The notes beneath the pieces were generated by a model. The model saw nothing but the letters and a program-made list of their open reading frames with translations. It had not been told where the DNA came from and made no database searches. From NCBI GenBank assembly GCA_013911655.1, contig JACESU010000002.1, positions 1 to 64,000 of the forward strand: a DNA stretch of 64,000 bases. The letters are read 5' to 3'. Of this stretch, positions 61,841-64,000 are shown in pieces. The first letter of the stretch is position 1; each line of letters starts with the position of its first letter. Made by a program: the position numbers and the translations under genes. This DNA comes from Alphaproteobacteria bacterium. Its GTDB lineage: Bacteria > Pseudomonadota > Alphaproteobacteria > Caedimonadales > UBA1908.

Positions 61841-62347
61841 ATGTTTCAAGACCTTGATGGAGGCCTTGCCATAGAGGAAACACTTCGTCTTGTCCTCGCA
61901 TTACTATTAGGCGGGATCATCGGATGGCAGCGAGAACACTATGGCCATGAGGCTGGGGTGAGAACTTTTTCCCTTATTTCTTTGGGCTCGTGTCTTTTTG
62001 GTATTTTGTCCCACCACATGGCCTTTCCAGGAGATCCAGGTCGTATTGCGGCGCAGGTGGTGTCAGGCATCGGTTTTATTGGTGTGGGCCTTATTATCAA
62101 AGAGCAAGGCAGCATTAAGGGCCTCACAACCGCCGCAACCCTTTGGGCCGTGTCTGCCGTAGGTCTTTCCATGGGATACGGCCTTTACTATGTAGCGGTC
62201 CTCACGTGTGTGCTGATTTTCGTCTCGCTGTTTTTACGTAGCATTCCCCATTGGGACAAAATCATCGGTAAGCCCACCCAACTAAGAAAAGAACGGATGG
62301 TTTCCCCAGAAAACGCTGATCAATCTGTTACGTCATCAGAAAAGTAA
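61841..62347 (+). CDS. mgtC: MgtC/SapB family membrane protein
   Basis: A 168-residue inner-membrane protein. The family core is present as LRLVLALLLGGIIGWQREH, with GHEAGVRTFSLISLGSCLFG, VSGIGFIGVGLIIKE and GLTTAATLWAVSAVGLSMG. MgtC is a virulence factor needed for survival in macrophages and in low magnesium, where it limits the host or bacterial F-type ATPase. It lacks the C-terminal ACT-like domain of Salmonella MgtC, as do many short homologues. GGGGAGAAAAAA precedes the ATG. The structured region upstream could be its leader. Confidence 0.92.
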   Translation: MFQDLDGGLAIEETLRLVLALLLGGIIGWQREHYGHEAGVRTFSLISLGSCLFGILSHHMAFPGDPGRIAAQVVSGIGFIGVGLIIKEQGSIKGLTTAATLWAVSAVGLSMGYGLYYVAVLTCVLIFVSLFLRSIPHWDKIIGKPTQLRKERMVSPENADQSVTSSEK

Positions 62348-62376
62348 GAGCGCCTCTGGCAACCCCGGCGCTCTTA
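62345..62376. terminator. Bidirectional terminator-like hairpin
   Basis: TAAGAGCGCC (62345-62354) pairs with GGCGCTCTTA (62367-62376). The left arm includes the mgtC stop codon. It lies between two convergent genes. T runs are lacking. Confidence 0.65.
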
Positions 62377-62386
62377 CGGTAAGTAT

Positions 62387-64000
62387 CTAAAGAATCGTCC
62401 GATTTTCGTTACGTCCATAGAAGTGATAGTGCTTTTCTAGAAGAAAGTCTCTATCAAACGAAGGGTTATCGTTCAGATAAGAATGCAGATCCGGATTGTA
62501 AGCCAGATAGAGGTCTGGGTCAAAATCTTCTGGGACCTCAAAAGCATAGGGTCTTCTTTCAAAAATACCATGCTTAAGATAATGATACTCGGCAAAAAGA
62601 TCAGAAGACCTGTTGTCACGCTGAGCACCTTCGGCAACGTCAGGATTCAACAGTAAATAAGCCCTATAATCAAAATCATCAGGAATCTCAATCTTATAGG
62701 GAAGGTCTGATTGCCAGCCGAGCATGCCATAATGAAAACGTAACCTAAAACTTATACATTCAGGAGATTGCCCTTGTAGCCCTAGGAAAGAATTTAGCTC
62801 TGGATTTAGGGCGAGATAGTCTGCCTCTTTAAAGCTGTAAGGCAAATTAAGTGCATATATCCTTTCCTCGTGTTTTCCGTATCTTAAGTAGTGTCTGATA
62901 GCATATTTATGGGTGAAGTCACTGGCATCTTTGGCAGCTGTATAAACATCTTGGTGAATATTTAAATAAACATCAGCATCAAAATCTCTTGGAAGATCAT
63001 CAAGGCTGCAGGCACGCCGCTCGGCCTTACCATGAAAATGATAGTGTTCCTTTAATAGAAACTCTTTTTGTTTTGTGATCAGCGATTGTCTAGCGATGGC
63101 TTCCAAGTCAGGGTTCAAAAACAAGTAATCATCCATTGTAAAGTTTTCGGGCACGTCAAAGCGGTAAGCCAAGTTGTTGGCCGCACCCCATCTGAGGTAA
63201 TGCTTCTTGGCAAATGTTTCTTCGGTGTACTCCCACTTTTTCCGAGCAAGCGCCTTCACTTCAGGATTCAAGACATAATATTCTTCGTAATTGAAATCTG
63301 TTGGTAGAAAGTTTTTATGGCGACGCCCTTCAGCCCTACCAATAAGATGATAATGTTTTTTTGCTTCAAGTTCTTTTTCGGTGTAAGCACATCTTTTCAG
63401 AAGTTCTTCCACATCCTCATAAAGCTCTTGGTATTCTTCCATGTTAAAATCTTCGGGGACATCAAAACGGTACGCGCGACCTTCTTTCTCACCTCGTCGA
63501 AGATAGTGTTTTCGGGCATAGGTTTCGTTTTCTTGGCCTGCCGCTTTGGCGGCTTTTTTGATATCGTCATTCAAAGGAAAATAGGCTTTATGATCAAATC
63601 CTTCGGGTAAGGTGCTTTTGTACGCTCTACCTTCACGACGTCCCCACAGATGATAGTGGGCTTTTAGAGCAAGTTCTTTTTTATCGTGAGACACATTTTT
63701 GCCAAGCAACGCTTCAAGGTGTGCGTCTAGGTCCGCGTGCAGGTCCGCGTAATCACTTGCCTTGAAGTCAGCAGGCAGATCAAAGCGGTAGGCTCTGTTC
63801 TCACAAAAACCGAAACTTAAGTAATGCTTTTGTGCGAAAGCACTGGTTTCCTGTTTTTGAGAGCGCGCAAGCTCTGCAATGTCGGGATTGAGAGCAAAAT
63901 AAGCTTCATCATCAAAATGATCGGGAAGGATCGCCTTATAGGGACGCTTCTCTTGATACGCGGCAAAATAGTGATGGGTAATAAACTGATCCCAGGTCGG
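62387..64000 (-). CDS. HYLxxG/HYHxxG repeat protein, 5' end outside window
   Basis: The minus-strand frame is open from the window edge to TAA, about 538 residues, so the start lies beyond 64000. Almost all of it is repeats of about 50 residues. Each begins with VPEDFDPDLYLAYNPDL-type sequence and ends with HY-x-xx-G-xx-E-x-R-xY, such as HYLRRGEKEGRAYRF. Ten full copies and one partial copy are visible. The residue after HY alternates regularly: L, H, L, H, L, H, L, G, L, H. The ancestral unit was therefore a pair. Three related repeats form the protein at 43063-44154. No catalytic domain is seen in the visible part. Confidence 0.8.
   Translation of the reverse strand, partial: PTWDQFITHHYFAAYQEKRPYKAILPDHFDDEAYFALNPDIAELARSQKQETSAFAQKHYLSFGFCENRAYRFDLPADFKASDYADLHADLDAHLEALLGKNVSHDKKELALKAHYHLWGRREGRAYKSTLPEGFDHKAYFPLNDDIKKAAKAAGQENETYARKHYLRRGEKEGRAYRFDVPEDFNMEEYQELYEDVEELLKRCAYTEKELEAKKHYHLIGRAEGRRHKNFLPTDFNYEEYYVLNPEVKALARKKWEYTEETFAKKHYLRWGAANNLAYRFDVPENFTMDDYLFLNPDLEAIARQSLITKQKEFLLKEHYHFHGKAERRACSLDDLPRDFDADVYLNIHQDVYTAAKDASDFTHKYAIRHYLRYGKHEERIYALNLPYSFKEADYLALNPELNSFLGLQGQSPECISFRLRFHYGMLGWQSDLPYKIEIPDDFDYRAYLLLNPDVAEGAQRDNRSSDLFAEYHYLKHGIFERRPYAFEVPEDFDPDLYLAYNPDLHSYLNDNPSFDRDFLLEKHYHFYGRNENRTIL

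Overview
The window looks like chromosome of a host-associated alphaproteobacterium, probably a protist endosymbiont of the Holosporales/Paracaedibacteraceae type. This placement is inferred. It rests on the five-gene F1 ATP synthase operon (atpHAGDC, with the Fo genes elsewhere), a Usg-family gene, the rpmF-plsX-fabH order, and a family-4 uracil-DNA glycosylase of alphaproteobacterial style. Many Sec-exported proteins of unknown or eukaryote-like type point to life with a host. There are no tRNAs, insertion sequences, prophage genes or CRISPR arrays.

Layout. Bases 1-280 hold the 3' end of 23S rRNA and the 5S rRNA. Bases 281-2480 are eroded: three small exported-protein genes are broken, two by in-frame stops and one by a frameshift at a run of six T. 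From 2498 to 6357 lie an exported protein, a small operon (AAC(6')-like acetyltransferase, Nudix hydrolase, P-loop kinase) and an exported F-box protein. At 6954-10366 are an exported biotinyl-domain protein with a long Pro/Glu/Leu-rich region and an MFS transporter. An LD-carboxypeptidase and the F1 ATP synthase operon follow to 16119. Bases 17000-22923 hold cytochrome b561, a chemotaxis receptor, xerD, a shikimate kinase with a damaged substrate motif, a uracil-DNA glycosylase and a class II aldolase-like protein.

Bases 23061-30070 form one tight operon: tssF and tssG (type VI secretion baseplate), then a periplasmic adaptor and an RND transporter whose proton-relay aspartates and lysine are replaced. 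RNase E with a possible leader peptide and a BepA-like protease follow, then an outer-membrane barrel. Bases 35067-40724 are a minus-strand envelope-sugar operon (galU, ugd, phosphohexomutase, two family-9 glycosyltransferases). Its UDP-glucuronate could feed the epimerase at 51850-52827. A BI-1 protein and a RES/Xre toxin-antitoxin pair follow.

Bases 43063-48185 are accessory: a three-repeat HYLxxG protein, an exported helical protein, an ankyrin-like exported protein and a large WbsX/RgpF polysaccharide protein flanked by AT-rich DNA. Bases 48633-57583 are housekeeping (truA, fmt, def, a Trm112-like gene, a LON-domain protein, gshA, rpmF, plsX, fabH, ferredoxin). The end holds usg, a lytic transglycosylase, two tandem paralogous exported proteins separated by a decayed copy of the transglycosylase 3' end, a DUF1284 protein, a structured RNA-like region, mgtC, and the 3' part of a protein with at least ten HYL/HYH repeats that runs off the window.
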